Source of the DNA: Ascaphus truei
Taxonomy: Eukaryota; Chordata; Amphibia; Anura; Ascaphidae
Length of the DNA stretch: 64,000 nt
Reading direction: 5' to 3'
Assembly (NCBI GenBank): GCA_036426205.1
Contig: CM071568.1
Span: 121,134,225-121,198,224, forward strand
Under the pieces are notes generated by a model. The model saw nothing but the letters and a program-made list of their open reading frames with translations, made no database searches and had not been told where the DNA came from. The number at the start of each line of letters is the position of its first letter. Position 1 is the first letter of the stretch. Both the position numbers and the translations under genes were made by a program. Shown here piece by piece: positions 34,690 to 45,499 of the stretch.

Positions 34690-35580
34690 GTTTAAATACC
34701 GGAGTGCACATACTTCGTCAAACCCCTAAGAAGAAGCTACGTACTCAGCGAAACGTACGTCGGGGTAGTTCTTTTCTTAAGTCTGCTGAGGTGCCCCCCA
34801 TCTGACTGTCCTGCTTCCTGAAAACAGAGGGACGTGCGTGTTTACAAATGGCCTTTGACTCTGGCGGTGCATGCGCGCTACGAGAGGCGATGATCCGCCA
34901 TGCATTAACCATTTCTTGCTGCACTCATGCAGACGGATTGGCATGCTGCTGAAAGTCACTGAAGCCGACTTATATTTCGGTGACTGTCTCTGGACTTTTC
35001 AACCAACTAGGATCCGGATAAGTATCTGATTTTTTCGGCTAACATTGTGTGGTGTTTCACGGACTGTGATGGAATTCTATCTCTCTGCCTTATAGGACTC
35101 ACTATACACTAACTCCACCCTGTGTTTCCCCCATATATATGTTTCTATGGTTATATTATTAACATACATATAGCTTTACATATAAACTGGTTACATCTTA
35201 TTTTTTGCGATGTCTATAGTTGGGGATGTCTTGTCTAGCACAGAGTTTTCTACACCGGCCGGTGTCTCTAGGGGGTAGGGTGAATTACATTTTCACCTGA
35301 AACCGCTCAGTCAGTAGTGTTACAATCTATTAGTTTAGGGATTCACTTTTCAATGTACTTTGGTCATATCCTTAGGCACATTGTTCCTTTTGCATACTGA
35401 CAATATATTCTCAGGCAGTTAGTTTTGGTATTATGGGCTTCCTCAGATATTTTTAAACTTATTTTGTGTGCTTTAGATATTGCTTAATAAATGTAATACT
35501 TTTGGATACGCTTGAGTGCTTATTTTAGGAGCCTGTTTGTTTCTTTTTACCATATATTTTTTTGCCTTTTAGCACCGTCA
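34690..35580 (+). mobile_element. Probable non-autonomous Penelope-like element
   Basis: Opens with a 22-bp palindrome (ACTCCGGTTTAAATACCGGAGT, 34684-34705) and the hammerhead-like motif 34722-34766, followed by a GC-richer leader and an AT-rich 3' part with ttaataaatgtaatac near 35490. The order resembles Penelope-like terminal repeats. Exact ends and duplication not found; no reverse transcriptase. Confidence 0.45.
34722..34766 (+). ncRNA. Hammerhead-like motif, GTC cleavage triplet
   Basis: ACCCC (34722-34726) and GGGGT (34762-34766) form a 5-bp stem I. TAAGAAGAA replaces CTGANGA(A). Stem II GCT/AGC is followed by GAAA (34750-34753), self-complementary ACGTACGT as stem III, and the triplet GTC ending at 34761. 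Three stems and the GAAA/GTC side are well kept; the CTGANGA strand is altered, so activity is doubtful. Confidence 0.45.
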
Positions 35581-35631
35581 GGGGTTGTTTACTTTAAAAC
35601 TTAATTAATAATTATATGATATATATATATA

Positions 35632-35811
35632 CAGTACACACCCTCCCTTTACCGTTATTTTGTATTTTTTGGGGGGCGTGCCCTCTATGTATGTATGTAT
35701 GTGTATGTATGTATGGATATATATATATATCCATACATACATACACATACATACATAGAGGGCACGCCCCCAAAAAAATACAAAATAACGGTAAAGGGAG
35801 GTTGTGTACTG
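35632..35811. repeat. 180-bp almost perfect palindrome (hairpin MITE)
   Basis: CAGTACACACCCTCCCTTTA at the left is mirrored by its complement at the right, with only about two mismatches or indels over ~88-nt arms and almost no loop (centre ~35721, in an ATGT-repeat). TA precedes the left end. Tc1/mariner-type foldback is plausible. Confidence 0.85.
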
Positions 35812-35860
35812 TCCAAAAAGATAAAGAAAAAAGGGACAGGCACTATATCCTATATTTTCA

Positions 35861-35947
35861 TATATGCACAAAAGTGAAATTTATTGACTCAACATTTCGG
35901 TCCCCACAGGGACCTCTTGAGAAATACATTTCACTTTTTTGCATATA
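35861..35947 (-). ncRNA. Hammerhead-like hairpin flanked by short inverted arms
   Basis: Outer arms 35861-35880 and 35928-35947 are complementary (TATATGCACAAAAGTGAAAT). On the minus strand, inside them: CTCAA (35921-35917), GA, a perfect 6-bp stem GGTCCC/GGGACC with a 4-nt loop, GAAA, TG, TTGAG pairing with CTCAA. The core CTGANGA reads CTCAAGA, one base off, but competes with the CTCAA/TTGAG pairing. Again arm, motif, arm. Confidence 0.4.
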
Positions 35948-36261
35948 GGAGTGCGTGTTCAATACAGTTTTTTGTCTGAAGACTACATGCAGTGTGCTGT
36001 CTCTTTTTTTTTTTTTTTTTTGCTAGACCCCAATCTGGTAAATATACATTTTGTTCTATTCATATGGGATAAGCATCTGTTTTTTTGCCTGGTTAGTAGT
36101 GTGCCAACTGCATTCTCTTTATATATATATATAGATAGATATATATATATATATATATATCTATCTATCTATATATATATATATAGATATATATATATAT
36201 ATATCTATATATATATATACATATACACATATATATATATACATATACACATATATATATA

Positions 36262-36417
36262 CAGTGGTCGACAAATCACCAAAAAATCTACTCGCCGAAC
36301 AAAAAAATCTACTCGCCACCTAGTACCACACGTGTGCTGCTTGGGCCAATAGGAGCTCGCCACAATGTTAAATCCACTCGCCATGGGCATGCAAATGTAT
36401 AGGTTTGTCGAACACTG
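36262..36417 (+). mobile_element. CAGTG MITE (Tc1/mariner type), copy 1
   Basis: 156 bp, TA on both sides (inside an AT repeat). Ends CAGTGGTCGACAAATC and TTTGTCGAACACTG. Internal aaaatctactcgcc repeated. Same family at 36430 and 57513. Confidence 0.75.
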
Positions 36418-36429
36418 TATATATATATA

Positions 36430-36556
36430 CAGTGGTTGACAAATCACCAAAAAATCTACTCGATAATATTTGGATTTAACATCATGGCGAGCTCCTATTG
36501 GCCCAAGCAGCACACGGTACTAGGTGGCGAGTAGATTTTTTTGTTCGGCGAGTAGA
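36430..36556. mobile_element. CAGTG MITE, rearranged partial copy
   Basis: Begins CAGTGGTTGACAAATC like copy 1, but after ~35 bp jumps to the reverse complement of copy 1's middle (GGCGAGCTCCTATTGGCCCA ... GGCGAGTAGATTTTTTTGTT). An internal inversion/deletion derivative. Confidence 0.7.
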
Positions 36557-36577
36557 AGTAACCTAGTAGAAGTAGAA

Positions 36578-36602
36578 GTAACCTAGTGTTACGAAACGCG
36601 TT
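36578..36602 (+). ncRNA. Partial hammerhead-like motif (stems II and III)
   Basis: GTAAC (36578-36582), loop CTAGT, GTTAC (36588-36592), GAAA, self-complementary ACGCGT with the triplet GTT. The 5' core strand is degenerate (CTAGTAGAA upstream) and stem I is not evident, probably because the MITE copy to the left removed or altered it. Confidence 0.35.
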
Positions 36603-37633
36603 GGAAGAGAGAGGTGTCTATGCTCGTTTTCCCCCCTGTACTATGTGGTTTTGAGCACTGTCAGTAAGCTGCCTCCATAGCGCTATACTACTCCCCGCTG
36701 CTGGGAACATCCAGAACAACACGCACGCTGTGCGTTCCAGGAGAAGCCTTGCGGAAGTCACGGAGCGACTCGTGACGTCATCGCCGAGCGCCCGACGAGG
36801 AGTGGCGGCAAACAGCGTGCTAACCCTATGGACATTGATTCCTGCGGCTTCCTTACCCGCTCGTGAGCCGTGTGCTCTGGGGTTTTTCCACCTGGGACTT
36901 ATCCACCTACTACCCCAAGACGGAGAGTACTGTGAAGAGCAGACGAGACGACTGCAGATCCATCCCATGCTGAGATTCATCCAAGGGTGTCGCTCCTGGT
37001 CATCTCACGGTGTGGTAAACCTATATACCACTGCTTGTGTAACTTATCTTGATGTACGCAGAACTATTTACTTTTAACCATAAAGTCACTTTTTAATACT
37101 TTATTACACTATGTGCGTTGTGCGCCTTGTTTTTCTGTCTTTGGCACACTACTAACCAGGCAAAAAACAGACGCTTATCCCATATGAATAGAACAAAATG
37201 TATATTTACCAGATTGGGGTCCAGCAAAAAAAGAGACGGTTGTGAGTGTGTTTATTGGCTTTGCGTCTCATCCCAGTCTATGTTTAAAGCAGTGTGAGTT
37301 ATTTACTCTTATTTCTGTATATTGTGACTGTGACCATAGGGTATTTGCAGGGCTCCAGCCTATGGTTCAGGATACCATCCCTCTATATAGTGTTTGCACT
37401 GGGAGTCCCTTTATATATGGGCTTCCATGTGATTTCATTTTGAGGGTGGTTACACTTTTTCTGTCCATGTTGGGCTTTATATGGTGAGCTATATACCCTG
37501 TCACATATATATTTTTTCATTGACCTACTATACCCCGGACTCCTAGGCTATACTGCCATCATTGTACAATCCTGGATTTAGAAGCACCATACAGAGATTC
37601 ACTTCTCATCCTTTGCTGTATGTTTAAAGCAGC

Positions 37634-37870
37634 ATGCATTGACTTAAGGGTTTAACCATGTAATGTGATCTTGAGACAAAAGGTGGCACACTGTGCTCAT
37701 TTGCATGTCATTTCCCAGAATCCCTTGCTGCAGTGGGAGCACGGTATGCTAGGAGATAACGGTGAAAAGCAGGGTTGTAGTCCTGTCTAAGACATGTGAA
37801 TGCGCTGACAAGTAATATTTTTATATGCTATACGGTGGAGGGTTTTTAGTCACCTTTTCACCCCCACAAC
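37634..37870 (+). repeat. Partial copy of the hammerhead-unit family
   Basis: Aligns with 1798-1990 and, on the opposite strand, with 5240-5412 and 5557-5668: CTCATTTGCATGTCATTTCC, AATCCCTTGCTGCAGTGGGA, then ACGGTGGAGGGTTTTTAGTC matching the complement of 5585-5630. The hammerhead section itself is absent. Confidence 0.7.
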
Positions 37871-38766
37871 TTTAAAAAAAAAAAATATATATATATATAT
37901 AAGTATATATATGATATATTATTAGATTGTTAGATGAAATCGATATTATTTGAAATCAATCCTTTTAAAGGATTTTTTCTCAATTTGTATTACTTCACTT
38001 GTAATGAGGCTGCTGTTTAGTATGTTGGGTTGCTTTTTATTTTTCATATCTGAGCTTTTTAATTGCTGAATAAAGAGAGGCTGGAGCTTACACGATGTTT
38101 ATATTGTACGTGTGTGGTATTGGATTCTGTACTATCCCTTTCCAAGAGACTCTTATTTTTCTGTTCACAATAAAGCACATAATAGCCTGGATTATCTAAA
38201 TTGTAGGTGATAACAGATGGGGGAGAAGTGAATGATGAAGATATAGGACACCCACATGTGTATTAGTTTCATATGAATTATTTCTCGCGGAGTTGATGAA
38301 AACTAAATAGGAAGGACAAGAATGTGATGAATAGACAGCGTGTGAAAGATTACAACAAATGGCAAACAGTTTAAGATGTGAAGAGATACAGCCAGGGCCC
38401 AGTGTGCCCTATACCATTCTTCATAATGCATTATGTATAATTTAGAGATGTGTACATTTGTCATCTATGCAGTTGAAGCTGTTAATTAACTTGATTGTAA
38501 TACTGTACCTCTTGACAGCTTCATGCTTCTTCTGCCAGAATAGTGTTGGGTGACTTATTTCTAATGATCAAGAGTATTTACAAACGGCATAATTTAAAAT
38601 AACCCTAAGATTTTTTTTTATTTATGTTTTAGTCGGAATTTAATGACCGGTTGTGATATTCCATGTGAATCCCTTACTGGGGTAGGGAAAAAACAAACAT
38701 GTAGCAACATGGCTTAAGTGCAGAACCACTTGAAGGTTTTGCTCATTTCACAATATTGGTATAGAG

Positions 38767-38991
38767 CAAGGGTGGGCAACTCCAGTCCTCAAAGGCCACC
38801 AACAGGCCAGGTTTTAAGGATATCCCTGCTTCAGCACAGGGGGCCTCAATCAGTCTCCGCTTCAGCACAGGTGGCTCAATCGGTCTCAGCTTCAGCACAG
38901 GTGGCTCAATGAGCCACTTATGCTGAAGCAGGGATATCCTTAAAACCTGGCCTGTTGGTGGCCCTTGATGACTTGAGTTGCCCTACCTCTG
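38767..38991. mobile_element. hAT-type palindromic MITE with 8-bp duplication
   Basis: 225 bp; flanks GTATAGAG (38759-38766) and GTATAGTG (38992-38999) are an 8-bp duplication with one change, diagnostic of hAT. Long arms (CCAACAGGCCAGGTTTTAAG and complement) surround three copies of a ~32-bp unit CTTCAGCACAGGTGGCTCAA. Non-coding. Confidence 0.85.
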
Positions 38992-39282
38992 GTATAGTGA
39001 TTTTTGTGAAATACTGCACAATAACTATTGCATTCCAGACCCCTCTGGCTCTGAAAAAAGAGGGTTCGTATCCCGAACATTTTTGCACTTGCATTTTGTA
39101 AATGTAATGTAAAAGACAACAGAGCTTCTTCATCAGCTGATCACAGATGTGGGAAACATGAAACGCTATAATATTGTTATGGCATAACACGCCAGGGAGA
39201 GCGAGTTTGAGCAACAGTAACATTCCCACATTTCATCAGTTTTTTAAAGTTGCCATGTGTGCCAATGTCTGTAGTTTAAAGG

Positions 39283-39580
39283 CAGAGGTGCACAAACTGG
39301 GGGACGCAGGCTTTTCTAGGGGGGTGCTACGGTTGCAGAGCCCCACGCTCTTCCCCAAGGCATTTAAATAAAATGTCGTGAGGCCTCTGTAACTTCTCTG
39401 ATATCCTCTCAGCCGGCTCTTAGGCGACACATCGCCATGACAACGCAGCGTTAAATGACTGTGTTGCCATGGCAACGCAACATCGTGACATCACATGACG
39501 CCGTCGAAGCCACAGAGTAGGTAAGGAGGTTCGGGGGCGTGAGCAGGGGGGGGGAGAGCAGGCAGGGGGGCGCAAACAGA
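39283..39580 (+). mobile_element. hAT-type GC-rich MITE, copy 3
   Basis: Starts CAGAGGTGCACAAACTGG; contains cggttgcagagccccacgct and cttccccaaggcatttaaat as in the other copies. The right terminus is eroded (gggggcgcaaacag). Confidence 0.7.
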
Positions 39581-40279
39581 AATGTTTTAAAGGTATACTC
39601 CCATTTAACAACACAGATTGTAGTTGCAATAAAGTGAAAGACTTTGTTAATGCTTGTTTCATAGTTGAAGATATGTTTGCCTGGGCCTGAAAATCTAACC
39701 ACGTCAAGCACAATAGTAGACAATAGAGAAAATGCTCTGGATGATATAGCATTGCAAATTAGCGTTAAAATTAGCTGCAAATTGCGTCATTTTCATGTTG
39801 CTTTTCTTTGCATCATTGTATCAAGGTCTTTGCTCCAAGTTTTACGCCTTGTGCTGCAGGTTGAGATTAGGGAAAAAATCCTCCAAATTGTTTATCAGTT
39901 TACGTCAAATGTAAAAAAAAAACACTTTCTTATATTTGATGTGAACAGAATGTAAAGCAATGCAACCAAAACAAATTGGATTTTTCACGGGAGACCAGGA
40001 CTAATACAGGGATCAATATCGCCAGACAGAACACGAGTTTATAAAATTAATTTATTAGAAAAGTATATCTACAACTATACAAAACACACAAACATCACAC
40101 ATACCCAACTGGGGGATACCCTGCATACCTTGTTGCAGGTACCTTCTTGCAGAGATTTCCCCTGTTCTCTCTTCCTGCCTAGTGCCTACAGGACTGGTTT
40201 TCAGACCTGAGACCAGCACTGGAGGGGACACTGCAGTTTCTCCCTGTAGCCAGCACTATAAGCGCGGCCTAAGGAAAAA

Positions 40280-40310
<31 letters not shown>

Positions 40311-40311
40311 A

Positions 40312-40621
40312 CAGGCATACCCCGGTTTAAGGACACTCACTTTAAGTACACTCGCAAGTAAGGACATATCACCCAATAGGCAAACGGCAGCTTGCGCATG
40401 AGCCTGTCAGCGCGTCCTGAACAGCAATACCGGCTCACAGCCTGTACCAAAGCTGTACCGAAGCCTGTTACAAATGCGTTATTTACATCAGTTATGCACG
40501 TATATGACAATTGCAGTACAGTACATGCATCGATAAGTGGGGAAAAGGTAGTGCTTCACTTTAAGTAGATTTTCGCTTTACATACATGCTCTGGACCCAT
40601 TGTTAATGCGGGGTATGCCTG
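40312..40621 (+). mobile_element. Mariner-type MITE with TA duplication, copy 2
   Basis: 310 bp between TA dinucleotides; ends CAGGCATACCCCGGTTTAAG and TTAATGCGGGGTATGCCTG. Same family and orientation as 4892-5223, with short internal deletions. Confidence 0.8.
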
Positions 40622-41114
40622 TATATAACATATATATATTAGATAGTGTCAAATGCAGATAACTTTTTCATGCAGTCAGGAAACAGAAGTTACGAGCACG
40701 CAGTAGTAGCTCAGCACTGGTGATGAGCCACAGGAAGTCAATATTTTACTGCAACATGATGACCTTTTCACAGTAAATTACATTTTGTAATGAAACAAAG
40801 CATGAAACCTATTACTTACGTTTTTTTCTTTTAACTTCCCTAAGGAATAAATCTTTTTGAAGGGGATCAAATATAAAATGTATCCATAGCACATTGTTTA
40901 ATAATATGTTTGCACAATCTGTCTGTTTCATTTTGTACAAAAAATAAATAAATAATAATAATCATCAAGATTTTGTTTCATGAACAAAGCAAGAAAATCA
41001 ATGGTGTCATATTTTAAAATGAACACGCTGTTTTTGGTCATGCTTTCTATGACATTACTCTTATTTAGTGATACAGCTGCATTGTTTATTAATTGAAGCT
41101 ATTCTCTGTTGCAG

Positions 41115-41195
41115 GATCTCTTTACAATCAATGCTTATGTTTATGCTCAAAAGCCACAACTGGATATTCACAGTTTTGAAGGTAACTTTACACGG
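41115..41195 (+). CDS. ATP9B: ATP9B exon, actuator domain continuation
   Basis: 81-bp exon, 27 codons, phase 0 at both ends: [20 protein letters not shown] then [26 protein letters not shown] follows ATP9B; the ATP9A counterpart has a divergent sequence here. It continues the A-domain between the DGET loop and the next strand. Acceptor GTTGCAG, donor GTAAGT. No disruptions. Confidence 0.93.
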
Positions 41196-41959
41196 GTAAG
41201 TAAATGCTTTCTCTCATTTTTCATATCCACACAATATGCCCTTGAGACAATAATGCATTCACTGCTGAGTGGAGGGGGCACACAGCATTTTAGTGCATTG
41301 TACAGCAATGTGCTGCAGCTGCAGCTAGCAATGTAGGGCTGAAAATATTATGCACTCTAGGAAATACTATGCACTCTAGCATCACTTGCACTTAAAGCAT
41401 ATATTGGCTGCTTCCCAGTTGAGTGGGATCACCTGTAATATTGTATTGTGTGGTACCATTTTTATATGTTTAAAACTGTACATTTGTATCCACTTACAGT
41501 TGCATACTGTAGTTATTTCTATTTACATCCAATTACCAGCCCAACCTTCACATTTCTAAACTATTGTCACGCGTCTTATATCTGAGGTACTACTAAGATG
41601 TGATCAGACATGCTAAAATACTTTGATAGGAATATTACTCAGCACATCTACAAGCAAAAAAGAATTTGCCAATAGAGGGGAATAAAACGGAAGACTTCAT
41701 CTCTATCCAAAAATCTATTTTATTTCCCCCCACCCAGTATCTCTTATATCAAACCTATTGTCCTTTAATGCGGTTGAGGACTTTTCTAAAGGGGTTAGTC
41801 AAGGTGTTAATTTCATTTTTTTCCCTTCCGTCTGTTTATTTTAGTAAGTAAAATGATATAGGCATAAATAGAATATATATAGTAGTATTAGTAAATGTCT
41901 TCTTCTGATAGCTGTTCACACCTATTTACTGCCTATGTTTAAATCATACATATAGTAAG

Positions 41960-42648
41960 TGTAACGGTACGAGCCCCCCCCCCCCCCCCCAATCTCATAT
42001 TGGCCCCTCTGTGCCTAATCTGCCCCCAGTTACATCTCAGTGTAGTGTGGTGCACCTGCTGGCTCACAGGACTCCTGAGTCTCCCGCTCGTTGGTAGTGG
42101 GGATTTCACCATGACAGGCGTATGAGGTAGTGCTGAGTTCTACTCACAGTTGGTACAGCGCCTCCATCCCTTCCAGATCCCCACGATAGCAGGGAGGAAT
42201 TTCTGGAAGAGAACTCCTGGGTGCATCTTCTTGCTGAATAACTCCAGTCTCTGGCAAGAAGGGTCTCTTGAACAAGGGCATCTTTATTTGCATGGTACAT
42301 GGCAGACTGCCCATCATAGCGGCCGACACTTAGCCGCACATCTTGTAGCTGCACTTCATTAGTAAGGTCCCTCCTGACTCTTTAATCAGCCAGGTATATT
42401 TCTGCCACCTCTCCCCTAAGGGAGACTACCATCTGTTCCAGTGCCCTGGATATAGTGGGATCTGCTTGTCACTCTCTGCAACTCACACTTGAACTCTCCA
42501 GACAGGCAGCAACCCTGGATGATCACTCTTGAACACAGGATCAACTCACTAACTTTAGGAAGTGATACATAATATATAGGTTCCAGAAAGACCCACCTCT
42601 GTGTCACTAACAGTGGACACAGAACATGCTGTCACTTCCTTTGCTACA
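41960..42648 (-). repeat. Possible solo LTR or TIR-bearing repeat
   Basis: On the minus strand it begins TGTAGCAAAGGAAGTG and ends CGTACCGTTACA, with AATAAA (minus) near 42285, features of an LTR. The flanks GTAAG and CTTAC are complements, not direct repeats, so the true ends may be a longer TIR (GTAAGTGTA/TACACTTAC). A poly(C) run (~18) is near the left end. Confidence 0.35.
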
Positions 42649-43069
42649 CTTACACATCACAGGGGTTGAGGGCAAACCTCCATGATGACTACTGGCAACC
42701 CTGCCCTCTTAACAGGAGTTACTGCACAGCATGAGAGAGATATGTAACACCAATTTTACACAGGGCTACATAAGTATTTGGGATTTATGCAGTAGCAAGC
42801 ATATATCTTCTTTGGTAAGTAATTCATATACCATGTGCATATAAATCACTGTGGTAATAATTTCAATTGATTATTCTCAGCTGGTTATCAGAGTGAAAAC
42901 TTTAGAACAGACCGTTCCATTGTTGTTCTCTGTTCAGTAAGGGTTGAAGTTTACCTAGCTCTACAATTGGGAAACCAGGGAACAGAGAATGGTTATCTCC
43001 TTAAAAGAAAAACGAGATTATATTTGTTTAATGAAACCTTTTCTTTGTACACACTTTGGGCTAGATCAG

Positions 43070-43500
43070 GTCTGTAAAACACATGGGCCGCATGCAGCCC
43101 AAGAAACTTTGTTATGCTGCCCGGAGGTTGGCAGGTAGTGAGTTGTTTGGTTGGGGGGTGGTGGGAGGGAGGGCTTGTAATGAGTTGTTTGGCCAGGAGG
43201 ATGGAGTGAGTGAGGGAGGGAGTTTCTGGCTGGGTCAGTGGGAGTGAGTGAGTGAGGGAGGGAGTTTTGCTGGGTGGGAAGGGGAGTGTGGGGGGACGGG
43301 GGTGAGAGTGGGTGAGAGGAGAGACAGAGGTGAGGTAGGGGCAAAGAGAGGGTGGGTAGGAGATGGGGATTATAGTTACTATGCGAGTCAGTTAGGCCGC
43401 ATGCTGCTTTCTTTTTTTTTTTTTCCTTCTTTTTTTCCTTCTTCCCCTCCGATGATGCGGCCCAAGTATTGCAGTCGGATTTAAGAATTGGCCCTGTGAT
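43070..43500. repeat. G-rich degenerate minisatellite inside a hAT-like repeat
   Basis: Flanks (CAGGTCTGTAAAACACATGG left, ggccctgtgatgg right, with tgcggccc near the right) recall hAT elements. The interior is an irregular GTGAGTGAGGGAGGGA-type repeat followed by a CT-rich tract. No gene. Confidence 0.4.
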
Positions 43501-44930
43501 GGTAGGGGGTAACTAGCCCATGAATGGTTACCCCTGACCCGTGTGTAAGGGGTCAAGAAGAGTCAGCTCTTGAGCCCAGCAACTGTACATTCATAATGTG
43601 TAAATGTGCAACAATAAAGATTTTTTGTGTATTTACCTTTCCAGGGATGCCAGCGAGCAGGGATTGCTAGGGGATGGGTTTCAAGGGGGGGTTTGCAGAG
43701 AAATTGTTGTCAGAATGTGCCTAGGTAGTTGGGGTCCAGAGTTGTCGGTTGCCCTAAAAATGTACCCGAGACTCATGCTTGATTCTCTGATAAATGTAGG
43801 CACATTGTCCCGGCAATTTCTCTACTTGAAAACGCTTGTGCGACTCACCACTAGGGTTCCCTGCTTCAGCATAGCCCAGAAAGGTAAATGGGGCAAAGGG
43901 ATGCAAAGTGTCCCTGTAACTATGAGTGGTCCCTAGGTTTAGGGGGATACCCAGTTAATGCCCAGGTAGCTCAGAACCTGCATTGGGGTTCATGGGCACT
44001 CCAACCATAAGTATAAAGTTGTGATGGGACCCAGTCCAGTCCAAGTCTCTTAGATAGTGTGTGCGGAATAAAGGCTAGTTGAAAATAAAGTGCAGCTTTC
44101 TATTCTATTTCTCATACCCAGAGACTTGGGATGGAATAAAAGTATATTTTATTAACATTGTGTTATATACTCTAATATACTGTTGTGCACGGTAAATGAG
44201 CTGGGACTTTTGGAACCAATGTACCAACAGGCTACCAAGTTGGTGCCAGCGAGTCTGCTGAACATCGAAGATGAAAGCCACCAGAGGATGGCAGGGGTGT
44301 GAAGACCATTTGGGTAACGGAAAGGCTCAAGTACCCACGTCCTGGGATGAATGGCAGTCGTCCGGGCTGCCATTTTTCCTACCAGACTTAAAGGAGCCTG
44401 ACCCAGCGGGTGGCATCTGAATAGCAAGGGTGGCAAATTTGCGCATGTCCCTTGGCAAATTCAGATTCCCCACTAACCCAGCTTTTAAGACCGTCTTCCC
44501 TCTGATTTGTCTAGTGAGAAAGTTCCCACGCTCTGATTGGCTGTAGCATTTTGTGATTGAACTCCAAAATACTATAAGAAACCCCTATGCCAATCAGTGG
44601 ATAGATTCTGAGCACCAGAAGTGCGGGCGGGCTTTTCAAAAGTGCTCTTGCGTGAATTGCAGAGCACCAGCTTCAGAAAAGTCTAGCTTTTTGGGACCAA
44701 GTTCTCAAAACGAACGTAGAGGTCACTGTTTAGATTTTAAGATGATTTTAGTTCCAGAATGTTTGGTGCCAAGTCCCGGTTAAGGAAAAACTCTTATTTA
44801 GAGTGCATTACACCTAGGAAAGTCTAGTTTTTGACCCCAGTCCCCAAGTAAGTGTGTCTTTTCATCTGTATTTTGAGTCCCATTGTGTGTATGCGAATTT
44901 ATGCAAATAAATGTACAATTTATTTCACTT
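43501..44930. other. Unclassified, probably repeat-derived
   Basis: Contains AATAAA signals (43613, ~44073) and GC-moderate non-coding sequence in LTR-like style. Two related phrases (aaagtctagctttttgg at ~44679, aaagtctagtttttg at ~44819) lie 140 bp apart. No reliable boundaries. Confidence 0.25.
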
Positions 44931-44934
44931 TTCC

Positions 44935-45085
44935 CCCCTCTCTCCCTCTCTCCTTCCCTCTCTCCCTCTATTTCTCTCCCCTCTATCTCTCCCTCCCACC
45001 CCCTCTATCACTATCCCCCCCCTCCTCTATCTCTCTCTCTCCACCCTCCTCTATCTCTCCCCCTCCTCTATCTGTCTCTCCAGCA
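44935..45085. repeat. (CT)-rich low-complexity tract
   Basis: About 150 bp of CCCTCTCTCC-type pyrimidine sequence. Open frames across it are artefacts. Confidence 0.95.
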
Positions 45086-45188
45086 AAAGTAATATTTCAA
45101 GATCTGGATGTGAGTAATGGCAAGTTTAGGCAGGACTTAACTAACGTTACATTCCTGTGTTAGTGGACATGTGATGTTAGGGTAAAAG

Positions 45189-45445
45189 AGAGATCCAGCG
45201 CTCCACGGATTTCAAGATAATGAATTTATTGTGCCACAACGACGTTTCGACCACAGTCTTTTCCCTGTTGGTCGAACGTCGTGTGGATAAATTCATTATC
45301 TTGAAATCCGTGGAGCGCTGGATCTCTCTTTTTTCCTCAGTGTACTTTGGAATTTCCTGGCAGGTACTTCCTTGAACCAGCAGCACCGGTAAACTGTATG
45401 TATTTATTTATATATTGTGGTGTGCAGCCTTAACCCCCCTTTACA
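45189..45445 (-). mobile_element. Compact inverted-arm retroelement with 15-bp target duplication and hammerhead-like core
   Basis: A perfect 15-bp duplication, ATGTTAGGGTAAAAG, at 45174-45188 and 45446-45460. Arms 45189-45252 and 45270-45331 are complements (CCAGCGCTCCACGGATTTCA and its complement) around a 17-nt loop. Minus strand in the loop region: CAAC, AGGGAAAA, GAC/GTC stem, GAAA, CG, TC, GTTG: stem I CAAC/GTTG and triplet GTC are kept while the CTGANGA strand is lost. A ~110-bp tail follows on the plus-strand right. Same plan as 18165-19082 at 257 bp. Confidence 0.7.
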
Positions 45446-45499
45446 ATGTTAGGGTAAAAGCCACTTTTGCATCTCATTATTACTAACAGCGTTATAGTG

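Larger units (their letters stand above)
36003..37235 (+). mobile_element. Large inverted-arm element with hammerhead-like motif, containing MITE insertions
   Basis: 36003-36107 and 37141-37235 are ~95-nt reverse complements with few differences (TATTCATATGGGATAAGC and complement). Between them: an (AT)n block, two CAGTG MITE copies, a hammerhead-like motif (36578-36602) and a GC-rich ~500-bp body. The order arm, motif, body, arm matches the other elements here. Confidence 0.6.
30472..41114 (+). other. ATP9B: ATP9B intron (10,643 bp)
   Basis: GTAAGC at 30472 to GTTGCAG at 41114, joining phase 0. It contains MITEs, hairpins and several hammerhead-bearing elements listed separately. Confidence 0.9.

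Noticed and set aside
39120..39175. Hammerhead ribozyme near CTGATCACAG...GAAACATG
   Set aside because: Core spacing is wrong and no stems form.
41960..42648. Endogenous retrovirus
   Set aside because: No gag, pol or env-like coding sequence; ends are not a clear LTR with direct duplication.
44852..45163. Ser/Pro/Leu-rich open frames
   Set aside because: Translation of a CT-rich low-complexity tract.
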